Positions 34,084 to 43,803 of a stretch of DNA of 64,000 nt are shown in pieces. The DNA lies in assembly GCA_014378525.1 (NCBI GenBank), contig JACMNL010000140.1:1-64000 (forward strand), written 5' to 3'. Each line of letters begins with the position of its first letter. Positions within the stretch are counted from its first letter, which is position 1. Origin of the DNA: Bacteriovorax sp. (lineage in GTDB: Bacteria; Bdellovibrionota; Bacteriovoracia; Bacteriovoracales; Bacteriovoracaceae). The translations under genes and the position numbers were made by a program. The notes beneath the pieces are model-generated. The model saw only the letters and a program-made list of their open reading frames with translations, ran no database searches and was not told where the DNA came from.

Positions 34084-34320
34084 CTAAGAATCCCCATCTT
34101 CGCCGATAGCTTCGACAGGACAGGCTTCCATGGCGCTTAAACACTCGTCGATTTCTTTCTGGTTTTTAGGCTGGAGTTTGACATAAGCGTGGCCGTCGTC
34201 ATCATTCATTTCAAAAAAATTCGGCGCTTCCATTACGCAAGCGTCGCAAGCAATACATTGATCATCAACGTAGAACTTGCCCACCTGGTTTTGCTGAAAT
34301 TTTGATTTCTTGTCGGCCAT
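34084..34320 (-). CDS. Single-cluster ferredoxin
   Basis: A 78-residue ferredoxin. Cys22, Cys25 and Cys28 (CIACDAC) with Cys67-Pro near the end form the ligand set of a monocluster [4Fe-4S] or [3Fe-4S] ferredoxin. The position where two-cluster proteins have a fourth nearby Cys is Ala. Cys60 is an extra cysteine. The C-terminus is acidic. It lies 13 bases after ppiD in the same direction. Proteins of this class often donate electrons to P450s; the P450 at 23774 is the only one in the window, but that pairing is inference. Confidence 0.85.
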   Translation of the reverse strand: MADKKSKFQQNQVGKFYVDDQCIACDACVMEAPNFFEMNDDDGHAYVKLQPKNQKEIDECLSAMEACPVEAIGEDGDS

Positions 34321-34333
34321 TGCTCATCTCAAA

Positions 34334-35830
34334 TTACATTTGTAGTGCTGAATTATTGATTTTAATCTTCGTGTTCTCTTCAAGCTTCTTTAAGATGTTA
34401 TCCATCATTTTTTTAGCAAGAGCATTCTTTAAACTAGCTTCGTCGCTTGCAACCTTAGCTGATTCAGCAAGGTCAGTCACAACTGCGCCTGGAGTAGTGC
34501 GTATCATGATCAGATTTGCGCCGTCATCAAAAGAATGGAACTGAGGCTTCGTTAAATCGCTTGAGAAGATCGCTTTCATGTTATCTGCTGAAAGGTAAGT
34601 GTTCGATCCAGCACCATCTAAACGATTTACAGATGATTTGTTGTACGTGATTTTGTATTTAGCTACCAGGGACTTCACTTCTGATTCATTGCCTGCTTCA
34701 AGTGCTTTTCTCATACCGTTGGCAACCGATACCGTAAGATTTTTAAGTTCTTCGATTTTATCTTTTTGAACGATTTCTTTTGCGAACTTGGTTTTGTAGT
34801 CAGCCACTTTAGCTGTTACAGCGTCTGTTTTCTTTTCAACGAAAATGATGTGGTATCCGTAAGCTGTTTTTACAGGAGCTGAAATTGTTCCCGGCTTCTG
34901 AGAGAAAGCAACGTTTTCAAATTCAGGAACCATTCTTCCTTTTCCGAAACTTCCAAGATCTCCGCCTTTTCCTTTTCCAGATGGATCTTCAGTGTACTGG
35001 TTAGCTTTAGCTTTGAAGTTTGCTGTCGTTACTTCTTTAGCGATTGAATCAATCTTAGCTTTTACGTCAGCATCTTTTTTTCCTTCAGTCATAAGCAGGA
35101 TGTGTCTTGCAGTGACTTCAGCAGGTTTATCTAAACTTGCTTTTCTTTCGTTGAACATTGATTCAACTCTTTTTTCGTTTGTTGGCACTGAAAGGAATTT
35201 TGTTACTTCAGCATCCGACACTTCGATGAACTGACGAAGTGAGTTTTTAGAAATTGAAACGATTTCTGCGTTTACTTTTTCTGAACGGAATTTATTAAGA
35301 TCGTCTGTGTACCCTTTTGAAAGAGGGAAGTGACCTGTCAGCTCAGAGATTTTTTTCATTCTGATCTGGTCCACTACATCGTGTTCGAATTCCAGTGGAG
35401 TCAGACGGTTCTGAGCAAGGATACCTTTGTAGCGTGTGATATCGAACTGGCCGTTAGACTGGAAGTATGGAAGGCCTTTAATTTCTGCTTTGATTTCTTC
35501 TTCCGCTGGAAAAGTTCCGAGATCTTTTGCGAACTTCACCATCAGCTTTCTTTGTACGATGTTTTTAATCGTGCTTTCTTTGATTTTTAAACTCTCAAGT
35601 TGTTTAGCTGAAAGTTCTCCGCCCATAATTTGTTTATAAAATTCAATCTGGCGGTTGTACTCTTGCTGGTACTCTTCAGGTTTGATGGGCATTCCACCAA
35701 CTGTTCCTACAGAGGCAACGCCACCATGTTCAAATTGCTGGTAGCCGGTAAACATGAAAGCAAGAATGATGATACCGATTAAAACAGTCGCAAAAACTCC
35801 TGCGCTTTTGTTTTGAGTAAATTCAGACAT
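34334..35830 (-). CDS. ppiD: PpiD/SurA-like periplasmic peptidyl-prolyl isomerase
   Basis: A 498-residue protein with one N-terminal membrane helix (about 11-27), a SurA_N/PpiD-like helical chaperone region, and a PPIC parvulin domain (about 236-330: VTARHILLM, then KGGDLGSFGKGRMVPEFENVAF and TAYGYHIIFVEKK). It should fold outer-membrane or secreted proteins at the Sec exit in the periplasm. The topology (membrane anchor plus one parvulin domain) is that of PpiD rather than SurA. Upstream of the ferredoxin on the minus strand. Confidence 0.85.
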   Translation of the reverse strand: MSEFTQNKSAGVFATVLIGIIILAFMFTGYQQFEHGGVASVGTVGGMPIKPEEYQQEYNRQIEFYKQIMGGELSAKQLESLKIKESTIKNIVQRKLMVKFAKDLGTFPAEEEIKAEIKGLPYFQSNGQFDITRYKGILAQNRLTPLEFEHDVVDQIRMKKISELTGHFPLSKGYTDDLNKFRSEKVNAEIVSISKNSLRQFIEVSDAEVTKFLSVPTNEKRVESMFNERKASLDKPAEVTARHILLMTEGKKDADVKAKIDSIAKEVTTANFKAKANQYTEDPSGKGKGGDLGSFGKGRMVPEFENVAFSQKPGTISAPVKTAYGYHIIFVEKKTDAVTAKVADYKTKFAKEIVQKDKIEELKNLTVSVANGMRKALEAGNESEVKSLVAKYKITYNKSSVNRLDGAGSNTYLSADNMKAIFSSDLTKPQFHSFDDGANLIMIRTTPGAVVTDLAESAKVASDEASLKNALAKKMMDNILKKLEENTKIKINNSALQM

Positions 35831-35981
35831 ACGTTTGATCCTTTTGGTTTCTTTAGTTCACAAAATTTAAGTCATATTGTAGCGGGTAGAAAGTTAGTTC
35901 GTAAAGTTTATTGGCTTTTTAAAAAAGATTACTTAAGCTTAAGCCTAATAGTTTTTTCTACCAATTCCCGGAGTGAATCAG

Positions 35982-36872
35982 TTGAGATTGTCTGACTCAG
36001 AAGAGCGCCGAACCAAAATTGTGATCAATAGCGTAATTCTTGCAATTGCATTGTATGGAATGTCGCAACGTGATTATGTATTCCAGAAAACTTCTATTGC
36101 TGAAAGAGTCATTATTGACCTTATGGCACCCGTTCAGAGTTTCACGACTGGAATTCAGCAAGGGATTTCATCTTACTTCGAGCATTACCTGGCAAACCTC
36201 AATGCCAGCAAAGAAAATAAAACATTAAAAAGTAAAATCGCCGATCTTCAAAATGAAGTTTTCAGTTATCAGGAAGCCGTAAAAGAAAGTGACCGTCTGA
36301 GAGAACTGATTAATTACGGTGAGCAGCTGGAAAGAAAAAAAATCGTTGCCCGTGTTGTTTCATGGGACTCAGCGGATGACTACAAAGTTGTTCGTATCAA
36401 TAAGGGACTTAAAAACGGAATCAAGCTTCAGTCTGTTGTAACATCAGCGGAAGGATTAGTGGGATACGTTTACAGATTAACGGATCATTTCGCCGACGTT
36501 ATTACAATTTTAGATGCCAACAACAGAGTTGATGGTGTTGTTGAAAGATTGCGCTCTCACGGTGTCGTTGAAGGTTACAGCCGCGGCCGTTGTATTATGA
36601 AATATGTAAACAGAACTGAGCCAATTATTTTAAACGATACTGTTTTAACTGCGGGCCTTGGAAATGTTTATCCGAAGGGACTAAAGATCGGTTACATCTC
36701 ACGCATTGAAAGAGAATCATACGGAATCACTCAGCACGTAGAAATCACTCCATTAGTAAACTTCTCTAAACTGGAAGAAGTTCTGGTTCTTGTTCACGAA
36801 CAAGAAGAGCACAAACAACTTGAGTGGCGCGCCCTTGATGAACAATTAAACCCAGCTGAGGTGAACAGGTGA
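35982..36872 (+). CDS. mreC: Rod-shape protein MreC
   Basis: About 296 residues: a short cytoplasmic tail, one transmembrane helix (about 15-30), a coiled coil (about 70-110, with NKTLKSKIADLQNEV), and a beta-rich domain with SAEGLVGYVYRLTDHFADVITI. MreC joins the cytoskeleton to the elongasome in the periplasm. TTG at 35982 is preferred because GGAG sits eight bases upstream; GTG at 35973 would overlap that site. First gene of mreC-mreD-mrdA-rodA; mreB is not in this window. Confidence 0.9.
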   Translation: MRLSDSEERRTKIVINSVILAIALYGMSQRDYVFQKTSIAERVIIDLMAPVQSFTTGIQQGISSYFEHYLANLNASKENKTLKSKIADLQNEVFSYQEAVKESDRLRELINYGEQLERKKIVARVVSWDSADDYKVVRINKGLKNGIKLQSVVTSAEGLVGYVYRLTDHFADVITILDANNRVDGVVERLRSHGVVEGYSRGRCIMKYVNRTEPIILNDTVLTAGLGNVYPKGLKIGYISRIERESYGITQHVEITPLVNFSKLEEVLVLVHEQEEHKQLEWRALDEQLNPAEVNR

Positions 36873-37402
36873 GAACCAACCTTAAAGATATTCTCTTTCC
36901 GTTAATCAAAACGTTGATCCTTCTATTCTTTTTAGAAGTGATGACGACGGCCGTATTTCCGAATATCGGATTGATGAATTATAGAATTCCTTTCAACATT
37001 TTGATCGTACTTTTTTTAGGACTTCGTTTAGAAACTCCTTACCTTGCGATCATCATTTTATTTGTTCAGTACTTCCATGGATTTTTCTCGGTTGAAGGAT
37101 GGGAGATGGGAACTGTAACAGGCATTGTAATCTGTGTTGTCGTCTCATACGTAAGAGAGATGATTCACTTTTCTTCTTGGGGAATGACGATTCTTATTAC
37201 CCAGGTGTTCCAGTTATTATGGTTTTTTGTACAATCTATCCTCATTTATATTCAGCTTGGAAGCTTGGATTATATTTTTGAAAAAGGATGGCGCTTCCTT
37301 CCTCAGAGTGTGATTATCGCACTTTTATCGCCGATCTTTTTCTATATCCTCAACCGCATCTGGAATATCGATGACCGTGGTATGTTAGGAGATAAGGTTT
37401 AA
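36869..37402 (+). CDS. mreD: Rod-shape protein MreD
   Basis: A 177-residue, five-to-six-helix membrane protein. Sequence identity in MreD is low, so the call rests on hydropathy, size and a place directly between mreC (four-base overlap) and mrdA (one-base overlap). It should join the elongasome with MreC, PBP2 and RodA. Confidence 0.82.
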   Translation: MRTNLKDILFPLIKTLILLFFLEVMTTAVFPNIGLMNYRIPFNILIVLFLGLRLETPYLAIIILFVQYFHGFFSVEGWEMGTVTGIVICVVVSYVREMIHFSSWGMTILITQVFQLLWFFVQSILIYIQLGSLDYIFEKGWRFLPQSVIIALLSPIFFYILNRIWNIDDRGMLGDKV

Positions 37403-39480
37403 TGTTCGGTGAAGACGATCTGGTCAAATCCCATCAGGAAAGATCAGATATCATTTTTAATATTATCGTTATCGCGTTTGCCGTTTTGCTGGCGCGACTC
37501 TGGTACCTGCAAATTTATCGCGGGAAGCAGTTCTTTAGTTACTCTCTGGAAAACCGCCTGAGAAAAGACGTTGTCCGCGCTCCACGCGGGATGATTTTCT
37601 CCAGAAACAACGTTCTTCTTACCCACAACATTCCGCGCTTTGATGCTGTCGTGACTCCCCAGTATTTAGAAAGTTCTGATGAAACGATTGTGAAATTAGC
37701 AAACATTTTAGGTACAACTCCTGATGCGATTAAAAAAATATTAGCGCGCTATCAGGGACAAGCACGTTATATACCTGTCGTTATCAAAAAGAATATTTCC
37801 AGAAAAGAAGTAGCGATCATCGAAACCGAATCGGCAGATATTCCCGGTGTTTCAGTTGAAACATTTATTTCCAGAGAGTACACCGATCATGATACCGGTG
37901 CTCATTTGCTCGGATACATTTCGGAAATTTCCCAGGAAAAACTTCCTAAATTAAGAGAAAGGGATAAGTACGATTACAAACAAGGTGACTTTATCGGGCA
38001 ATCGGGAATCGAGCAGCAGTTCGATTTAGAAATTCGTGGACAAGATGGATATCAATTCATGGAAGTTGATGCCAGAGGACGCGCCAGAAGACATATCAGT
38101 ACTGACGATCTTTATTCGGGAATTGAAAACAAAGTTCCGGAACCAGGGAAAAACGTACGTCTGACTATTGACCGGGACGTTCAGCTTGCTGCTTACCATG
38201 CGCTTGATGGAAAAGACGGAGCAGCGATTGCGATAGATACTGAAACTGGTGAAGTAATAGCCATGGTTTCTCGTCCTGCATTTGATCCAGCAAACTTCTC
38301 AACAGGTTTATCATCAAACTATTGGGGAAGTTTAGTTATGGACGAAAAACGTCCTCTTAGAGATCGCACAATTCAAGAACACTATTCTCCAGGTTCGACA
38401 TTCAAGCCTCTGACTGCAATTGCCGCTTTAGAAGAGGGTGTTGTTAACGAAAAAACTACTGTCGTTTGTAACGGTGGTTATAGAATGGGTGGACGTGTAT
38501 TTCACTGCTGGAAAAAAGAAGGTCACGGATTAGTTGATGTTGTTAAAGCACTTCGGGTTTCATGTGACGTATATTTTTATAATATCGGAAATAAAATCGA
38601 CATCGACGTCATCTATAAATATGCAACTCTCTTTGGTATGGGACAACGTTCCGGGATTATTCTTCCAAGAGAAACTTCTGGTTTAATTCCCAACAAAGAA
38701 TGGAAGTTAAAGCGTACAGGTGTTGAATGGCAAAAAGGTGAAACACTTTCCTGTGTAATTGGACAGTCGTTTATTAACGTCACTCCACTGCAATTAGCGA
38801 TGTTTTATTCAACGATGGCCAACGATGGAAAACTTTGGAGACCACACGTTGTAAAAGAAGTTTTCTCAAATTCCGGCCAGGTTTTAAAACGCTACGAACC
38901 AGAAATGATTCACCAGTTTAAGATTTCTAAAAAAACCATGGATATCATTCACGAAGGTCTATTCGATACAGCACAGGCACAAGGTGGTACGGCCGGAGCA
39001 TCGAGAGGTGTTGGTATTCAAATGGCAGCGAAAACCGGAACAGCACAGGTTATCGGTATGTCGGCAGATAAAATTTTTAACAAGTGTGAAAATCAACCTT
39101 ATAAATTCAGAAACAACGGACTTTTTGCAGCGTATGCTCCAGCGGGCAATCCAAAGATCGCTGTGAGTGTTGTTGTTGAACACGGTTGTCACGGAGCAAG
39201 TGCCGGAGGCCCGGTTGCAAAAGCAATGGTCTCTGCTTACTTAAATAAATACTACCCGGCCTATCAGGCGAAAATTATGGGCCAGGAATCAGTTAACATG
39301 ACCTGGCCGCAAGTTGTGGAAGACAATCGCGTGAATCCGGTGCCAATGATTCCTGAAACAAATCCGGAAGATTTTTATGATGAACAAGGTGTTCTGGTAA
39401 AAAACTATATTCTGGATAAAACCGGAAAACGTGTTCCGTTAGAAAAAATTCTGGATGCAGGTCCGACGGATGGTGAATAA
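37402..39480 (+). CDS. mrdA: Penicillin-binding protein 2, elongasome transpeptidase
   Basis: A 692-residue class B PBP with one N-terminal membrane helix (about 20-36). Transpeptidase motifs are visible: SPGSTFKP (SxxK), RVSCDVYFYNIG (SxD-type as in PBP2), and AAKTGTAQV (KTG). The N-terminal dimerisation region carries RKDVVRAPRGMIFSRN. It crosslinks new peptidoglycan during elongation with RodA. In predatory bacteria this machinery drives filamentous growth inside prey; that is organism knowledge. A C-terminal extension of about 60 residues past the KTG domain is Pro/Glu-rich. Confidence 0.94.
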   Translation: MFGEDDLVKSHQERSDIIFNIIVIAFAVLLARLWYLQIYRGKQFFSYSLENRLRKDVVRAPRGMIFSRNNVLLTHNIPRFDAVVTPQYLESSDETIVKLANILGTTPDAIKKILARYQGQARYIPVVIKKNISRKEVAIIETESADIPGVSVETFISREYTDHDTGAHLLGYISEISQEKLPKLRERDKYDYKQGDFIGQSGIEQQFDLEIRGQDGYQFMEVDARGRARRHISTDDLYSGIENKVPEPGKNVRLTIDRDVQLAAYHALDGKDGAAIAIDTETGEVIAMVSRPAFDPANFSTGLSSNYWGSLVMDEKRPLRDRTIQEHYSPGSTFKPLTAIAALEEGVVNEKTTVVCNGGYRMGGRVFHCWKKEGHGLVDVVKALRVSCDVYFYNIGNKIDIDVIYKYATLFGMGQRSGIILPRETSGLIPNKEWKLKRTGVEWQKGETLSCVIGQSFINVTPLQLAMFYSTMANDGKLWRPHVVKEVFSNSGQVLKRYEPEMIHQFKISKKTMDIIHEGLFDTAQAQGGTAGASRGVGIQMAAKTGTAQVIGMSADKIFNKCENQPYKFRNNGLFAAYAPAGNPKIAVSVVVEHGCHGASAGGPVAKAMVSAYLNKYYPAYQAKIMGQESVNMTWPQVVEDNRVNPVPMIPETNPEDFYDEQGVLVKNYILDKTGKRVPLEKILDAGPTDGE

Positions 39481-40586
39481 TGATTAACTTTAGAGAAGAA
39501 CTTAAACGCTACGACTATTCTTTTTTTGGAATATGTTCCGCGATTTTTATTATCGGTATTTTAAATCTTTATTCTGCGACTCATTCACATGGTGTCGGTC
39601 CGGAGCAGGGGATTTATAAAACCCAGATTATCTGGTTTTGTTTGGCCTGGCTGGTTGGTATCGGTGTGAGTTTTATTCAGCCGAAAAATTTTTACCGCTT
39701 AGCTTATCCATCTTATCTCGTTTGCATCATGCTGCTCATAATGGTTCTCTTTGTTGGTCACTCTGCTCTAGGGGGACAACGCTGGATCGGGATTGCCGGA
39801 ATGAAATTCCAGCCGTCTGAGTTAGTAAAGATGTCACTCGTTCTAGTGCTCGCACGCTGGTATTCAAAAGCTTCACCTGAACAGGAAATAGGCTTCCGGG
39901 AAATGATCATTCCATTCGTGATTACTTTTATTCCGGCGATCATGGTTATCATCCAGCCCGATCTTGGAACGGGAATGCTTACGATGCTGATTTTCTTTCT
40001 CATTACTTTCTACAGAAAGTTAAAATGGAAAACAATTGTGATCATCGCTCTGATGGGTATGATCGGCGGAACAGTTATGTACAACTTCGGTTTACGTGAT
40101 TACCAGAAAAAAAGGATTATCACTTTCATCGACCCTGAGTTCGATGCCAAGGGTTCAGGATACAATGCTATTCAATCTAAAATCGCAATTGGTTCAGGGC
40201 AATTTTTTGGAAAAGGTTTCAGACAGTCTTCGCAGGGAGCTCTGAACTATCTACCTGAAAACCACACTGACTTTATTTTCGCGATCTTTAATGAAGAACA
40301 TGGTTTCGTTGGTGCCGTTTTTTTAATCGCGCTCTACCTCGCACTTTTCTACAGGCTTTTATGGCTCGCCTCCAACGTGAATAAGATGTTTGACTCCATT
40401 GTCGTCGTCGGAGTTCTCGCAATATTTTTCTGGCACACCATTATCAACATGAGTATGGTTTCCGGACTCATGCCGATTGTAGGTATTCCTCTGCCTCTCA
40501 TGTCCTATGGTGGATCCAATTTACTCACCTTCGGGATTTGTTGCGGCGTAGTAACGTCTATCAGCAACGCGAGAAATTTATTCTAA
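39480..40586 (+). CDS. rodA: Elongasome glycosyltransferase RodA
   Basis: A 368-residue SEDS-family membrane protein with about ten helices. Motifs: GGQRWIGIAGMKFQPSELVK, IIQPDLGTGML, LPENHTDFIFAIFNEEHGFVGA, and SYGGSNLLTFG. It polymerises glycan strands with PBP2. Its start overlaps the mrdA stop by one base, closing the operon. Also called mrdB. No oddity was seen. Confidence 0.95.
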   Translation: MINFREELKRYDYSFFGICSAIFIIGILNLYSATHSHGVGPEQGIYKTQIIWFCLAWLVGIGVSFIQPKNFYRLAYPSYLVCIMLLIMVLFVGHSALGGQRWIGIAGMKFQPSELVKMSLVLVLARWYSKASPEQEIGFREMIIPFVITFIPAIMVIIQPDLGTGMLTMLIFFLITFYRKLKWKTIVIIALMGMIGGTVMYNFGLRDYQKKRIITFIDPEFDAKGSGYNAIQSKIAIGSGQFFGKGFRQSSQGALNYLPENHTDFIFAIFNEEHGFVGAVFLIALYLALFYRLLWLASNVNKMFDSIVVVGVLAIFFWHTIINMSMVSGLMPIVGIPLPLMSYGGSNLLTFGICCGVVTSISNARNLF

Positions 40587-40655
40587 AGTCTGACATTTGA
40601 AATTAGTACTGTTGTAAGACTTGACTCCCCCGGAATCTTCGTGGGAAACTTATCT

Positions 40656-40676
40656 ATAGTCTCAAGAAGGGACTAT
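40656..40676 (+). repeat. Inverted repeat before the MarR gene
   Basis: ATAGTC (40656-40661) and GACTAT (40671-40676) form a 6-base inverted repeat with a 9-base centre, 23 bases before the MarR-type gene. It may be an autoregulatory operator, a common MarR pattern. No well-matched sigma-70 promoter was recognised around it. Confidence 0.35.
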
Positions 40677-40699
40677 CAAACAATAACCACGGACATTTC

Positions 40700-41164
40700 A
40701 TGAAGAAAGTTTCGAGTATAGGCAGTTTAGTAAAGAAGATTTACAGAACGTATTCGGCCGAACTACTAATCTCATTACAAGCAAGAGGATTTACCGATTT
40801 AAGACCTTCGTTCTTAGAAGTGCTGCTCTTTATATGCGAGCATGAAGGGCCTTCTATAAAGGAAATTGGAGCGGGATGCGGTTTGAAAAAACAAACGATG
40901 ACGTCTCACTTAAATGAACTTGAAAACCGCGGTTACATCGAGCGCCGTTTAAACTCTCACGACAAACGCGAACAAAATATTTTCCTTACAGAGTATGGGT
41001 TGAAATTTAAATTGAACCTGTTCGAATGTATCGGTGATATCGAAAAGAAATACACTGACCTCATCGGCGACTTAGAATTAAATCGTGTTGAGTTAATTCT
41101 TAAAAACTTCCATTCAAAATTATTGATTCAGCCAGGTCTTTTCGAGCACTTCTCTGATCATTAA
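40700..41164 (+). CDS. MarR-family transcriptional regulator
   Basis: A 154-residue winged-helix protein. The DNA-binding region reads SIKEIGAGCGLKKQTMTSHLNELENRGYIERR (recognition helix near KKQTMTSHLNEL), followed by the wing with DKREQNIFLTEYG. MarR proteins usually act as dimers and release DNA on binding small ligands. It lies between the shape operon and the iron block, separated from the latter by its own promoter, so either could be its target. The target is unknown. Confidence 0.85.
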   Translation: MKKVSSIGSLVKKIYRTYSAELLISLQARGFTDLRPSFLEVLLFICEHEGPSIKEIGAGCGLKKQTMTSHLNELENRGYIERRLNSHDKREQNIFLTEYGLKFKLNLFECIGDIEKKYTDLIGDLELNRVELILKNFHSKLLIQPGLFEHFSDH

Positions 41165-41194
41165 CCAATATTGTTTGGTGTCTGAAACTTTTAT

Positions 41195-41222
41195 TTGACA
41201 TTTAGATCTTTTAGGTTAGAAC
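41195..41222 (+). promoter_or_regulatory. Sigma-70-type promoter for the imelysin operon
   Basis: TTGACA (41195-41200), 16 bases, TAGAAC (41217-41222). The -35 box is perfect and the -10 is 4 of 6. It lies 28 bases before the GTG start of the imelysin gene. No Fur box was recognised here. Confidence 0.5.
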
Positions 41223-41250
41223 TTAGATATTCTATCCCAAAGGAGTTTTC

Positions 41251-42435
41251 GTGAAATCGACTAAACTGATGGCAATAGCACTAATGCTTTGCTTCTCATT
41301 CAGCACATTTGCTGCAAAAAAATCATCAAAAAAAGAATCTGTAACTTTTCCTGAATCAGTGGCCGCTAATATCGTTGCTGATTATTCAAAGCATGTTTTC
41401 AATACATACTCTGAACTTCTAAAAGTGAATAAAAATTTAGAAGCAGCGGTTGCAGCTTTTACAAAAAATCCATCTGTGGCCACTCAAGATGCTGCAAAAA
41501 AAGCATGGCAGGATGCTCGATATGTTTATTCTGCAACAGAGGCTTTCCGTTTTTATGGCGGACCGATTGATGATGCGAAAACAGGACCTGAAGGATTGAT
41601 GAACGCATGGCCTCTTGATGAAGCGTATATCGATTACGTTAAAGGTAATGCCGATGCAGGAATCATCAACAACACTAAATTATTTCCCAAAATTACAAAA
41701 GAAGTCATCGTTGCTCAAAATGAAAAAGATGGTGAGAAAAATGTTTCTACTGGTTACCATGCGATTGAATTCCTTCTATGGGGACAGGACATGGATTTAA
41801 AATCAGCAGGAAAAAGATCTTTTGAAGATTATATCCCTGCTAAAAGTGCCAATGCAGAAAGAAGAGCGACTTATATTAATTTAGTTGCTGCTATTTTAGT
41901 TGAACACTCACAACAACTTTTAACGGCATGGGATCCTGCTGTTAAAGGAAACTTCGTTGAGAGTTTCTTAAAAGCACCACCTCACGAAACAATTCAAAAA
42001 ATGTTTTTAGGTATCGGAACACTCGCTATGGATGAAATGTCTGGCGAGAGAATGACTGTTCCTCTAGAGAAGAACGACCAGGAAAATGAACAGGACTGCT
42101 TTTCTGATTTAACTCATTTAGATTTCATTAGAAACCAGGAAGGTATCCTCGCTGTTTACACTGGTAAATATGAAGGCTTTAACGGTATTGGATTAAAAGC
42201 TTTCATCACTGCAATCGATCCTAAGGGTGAACCAAATATTCAGAACACGATGGATAAAACATTATCTATGTTCAAAGAATTAAAACCGCCATTCGACAAC
42301 ATCATTATGGAAAAGAAAAATGGTCCAGGGAGAAAATTATCTAATAAAATTATTGCGTCTCTTCAGACTCAATCAAAACTTATTGCTAAATCTATTTCAA
42401 AAGTAGGAATGGATATTAACATCGAACACAAATAG
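41251..42435 (+). CDS. Imelysin-family (M75, EfeO-like) periplasmic protein
   Basis: A 394-residue protein with a signal peptide (ALMLCFSFSTFA). The GxHxxE-type imelysin motif is seen as TGYHAIEFLLWGQD, and the AWPLDEAYIDYVKG segment is also typical. Family members (IrpA, EfeO) bind iron or another metal in the periplasm for uptake; peptidase activity is doubtful for most. GTG is the start, with AAAGGAG six bases upstream. First gene of an operon with a di-haem oxidoreductase, a cupredoxin-like protein and an FTR1 permease. Confidence 0.85.
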   Translation: MKSTKLMAIALMLCFSFSTFAAKKSSKKESVTFPESVAANIVADYSKHVFNTYSELLKVNKNLEAAVAAFTKNPSVATQDAAKKAWQDARYVYSATEAFRFYGGPIDDAKTGPEGLMNAWPLDEAYIDYVKGNADAGIINNTKLFPKITKEVIVAQNEKDGEKNVSTGYHAIEFLLWGQDMDLKSAGKRSFEDYIPAKSANAERRATYINLVAAILVEHSQQLLTAWDPAVKGNFVESFLKAPPHETIQKMFLGIGTLAMDEMSGERMTVPLEKNDQENEQDCFSDLTHLDFIRNQEGILAVYTGKYEGFNGIGLKAFITAIDPKGEPNIQNTMDKTLSMFKELKPPFDNIIMEKKNGPGRKLSNKIIASLQTQSKLIAKSISKVGMDINIEHK

Positions 42436-42441
42436 TTTAAT

Positions 42442-43803
42442 ATGATTTTAGTTTCGCTGCTTACATTAATGCTGACTCAAAAAGCGCATACGCAGGAGTT
42501 TACCGGTGGAGAGGGTTCAGTTAACTCTGTCACCGGTAATGCATTTTCACTTCCCGCAAAAAACAGCAGTACTATTCACCGTAAAAGTTTCATGATTGGA
42601 AATTCACTTTTCAATACTAACTGGGTGATTGCACCAGCTTCTGTTAAAACACTCGATGGTCTTGGCCCTCTGTTCAATGCCAACAGTTGCTCAGCTTGCC
42701 ACTTTAAAGACGGCCGTGGGCACCCACCACTGGAAGATGCAAAACCAGGAGAAATTTTTACTTCAGTTTTAATTCGCTTGAGTGTCCCGGGAAAAGATAT
42801 TCATGGAGCTCCTTTAGATGAGCCTTCATATGGTGGTCAGTTTAATCACCGTTCAATTATTGGTGTTCCAGCTGAAGGTGATGTGAAAATAATTTACAAA
42901 GAAACAAAAGATAAATTTCCTGATGGCGAAATTTATTCTCTGATCAAACCGCAGTTAGAATTTTCGAAACTTGCCTACGGCGATTTTCAAAAAGACACAA
43001 TGTTTTCTGTTCGTGTTTCACCACAAATGATCGGCCTTGGTTTACTTGAGGCGATTAAAGAATCAGACATATTAAAAAAAGAAGACCCGAACGATAAAGA
43101 TCATGACGGAATTTCGGGACGGGCCAACTTCGTCTGGAATTATACTAAAAAAAGAAGAGAGCTTGGCCGTTTCGGATGGAAGGCCAATCAACCGGATATC
43201 CACCAGCAAAATGCCAGTGCTTTTTTAGGTGACATCGGAATCACTTCAAAACTTTTTCCACAGCAGTCGTGCACAAGTGCTCAACTCGAATGCAAAAAAG
43301 CATACAGCGAATCGACTCCGGAAATCAGTGAAAAGGATTTAAAGGACGTAGAAATTTATTCAAAAATTTTAGCTGTCCCAATTAGAAGAAATATGGACGA
43401 TGCTGATGCGCTCAAAGGGGAAAAACTTTTTAAGCAAATGAACTGTATTGCCTGCCACACTGAATCTTATGTAACAGGCATCGATAAAGAATTTCCTGAA
43501 AACTCAAAGCAAAAAATATATCCTTACACCGATATGCTTCTGCATGAAATGGGTGAAGGCCTTGCCGACAACCGGCCGGACTTTGATGCTACAGTAAGAG
43601 AGTGGAGAACACCGCCTCTATGGGGTATTGGTCTTTTTAAAGCGGTTAACAATCACACGCGCTACCTTCACGATGGGCGTGCTAGAAATATCCAGGAGGC
43701 CATTTTGTGGCACGATGGAGAGGCACTTTCTTCAAAAAATAATTATGTTCAATTAACCAAAACAGAAAGACAGCAGGTCTTAAAATTTCTGGAGTCCCTA
43801 TGA
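42442..43803 (+). CDS. Di-haem oxidoreductase (DUF1111/DHOR family)
   Basis: A 453-residue exported protein with a short signal-like N-terminus. Two c-type haem sites: Cys83-Cys86-His87 (CSACHF) and Cys335-Cys338-His339 (CIACHT). Between them lie GAPLDEPSYGGQFNHRSI, RVSPQMIGLGLLEAI and DKDHDGISGRANFVW; after the second haem comes TPPLWGIGLFKAVNNHTRYLHDGRARN, all typical of this family of di-haem enzymes related to MauG and cytochrome c peroxidase. It could oxidise or reduce iron for the transporter encoded beside it. It takes the place where EfeB peroxidase is found in EfeUOB systems. Confidence 0.85.
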   Translation: MILVSLLTLMLTQKAHTQEFTGGEGSVNSVTGNAFSLPAKNSSTIHRKSFMIGNSLFNTNWVIAPASVKTLDGLGPLFNANSCSACHFKDGRGHPPLEDAKPGEIFTSVLIRLSVPGKDIHGAPLDEPSYGGQFNHRSIIGVPAEGDVKIIYKETKDKFPDGEIYSLIKPQLEFSKLAYGDFQKDTMFSVRVSPQMIGLGLLEAIKESDILKKEDPNDKDHDGISGRANFVWNYTKKRRELGRFGWKANQPDIHQQNASAFLGDIGITSKLFPQQSCTSAQLECKKAYSESTPEISEKDLKDVEIYSKILAVPIRRNMDDADALKGEKLFKQMNCIACHTESYVTGIDKEFPENSKQKIYPYTDMLLHEMGEGLADNRPDFDATVREWRTPPLWGIGLFKAVNNHTRYLHDGRARNIQEAILWHDGEALSSKNNYVQLTKTERQQVLKFLESL

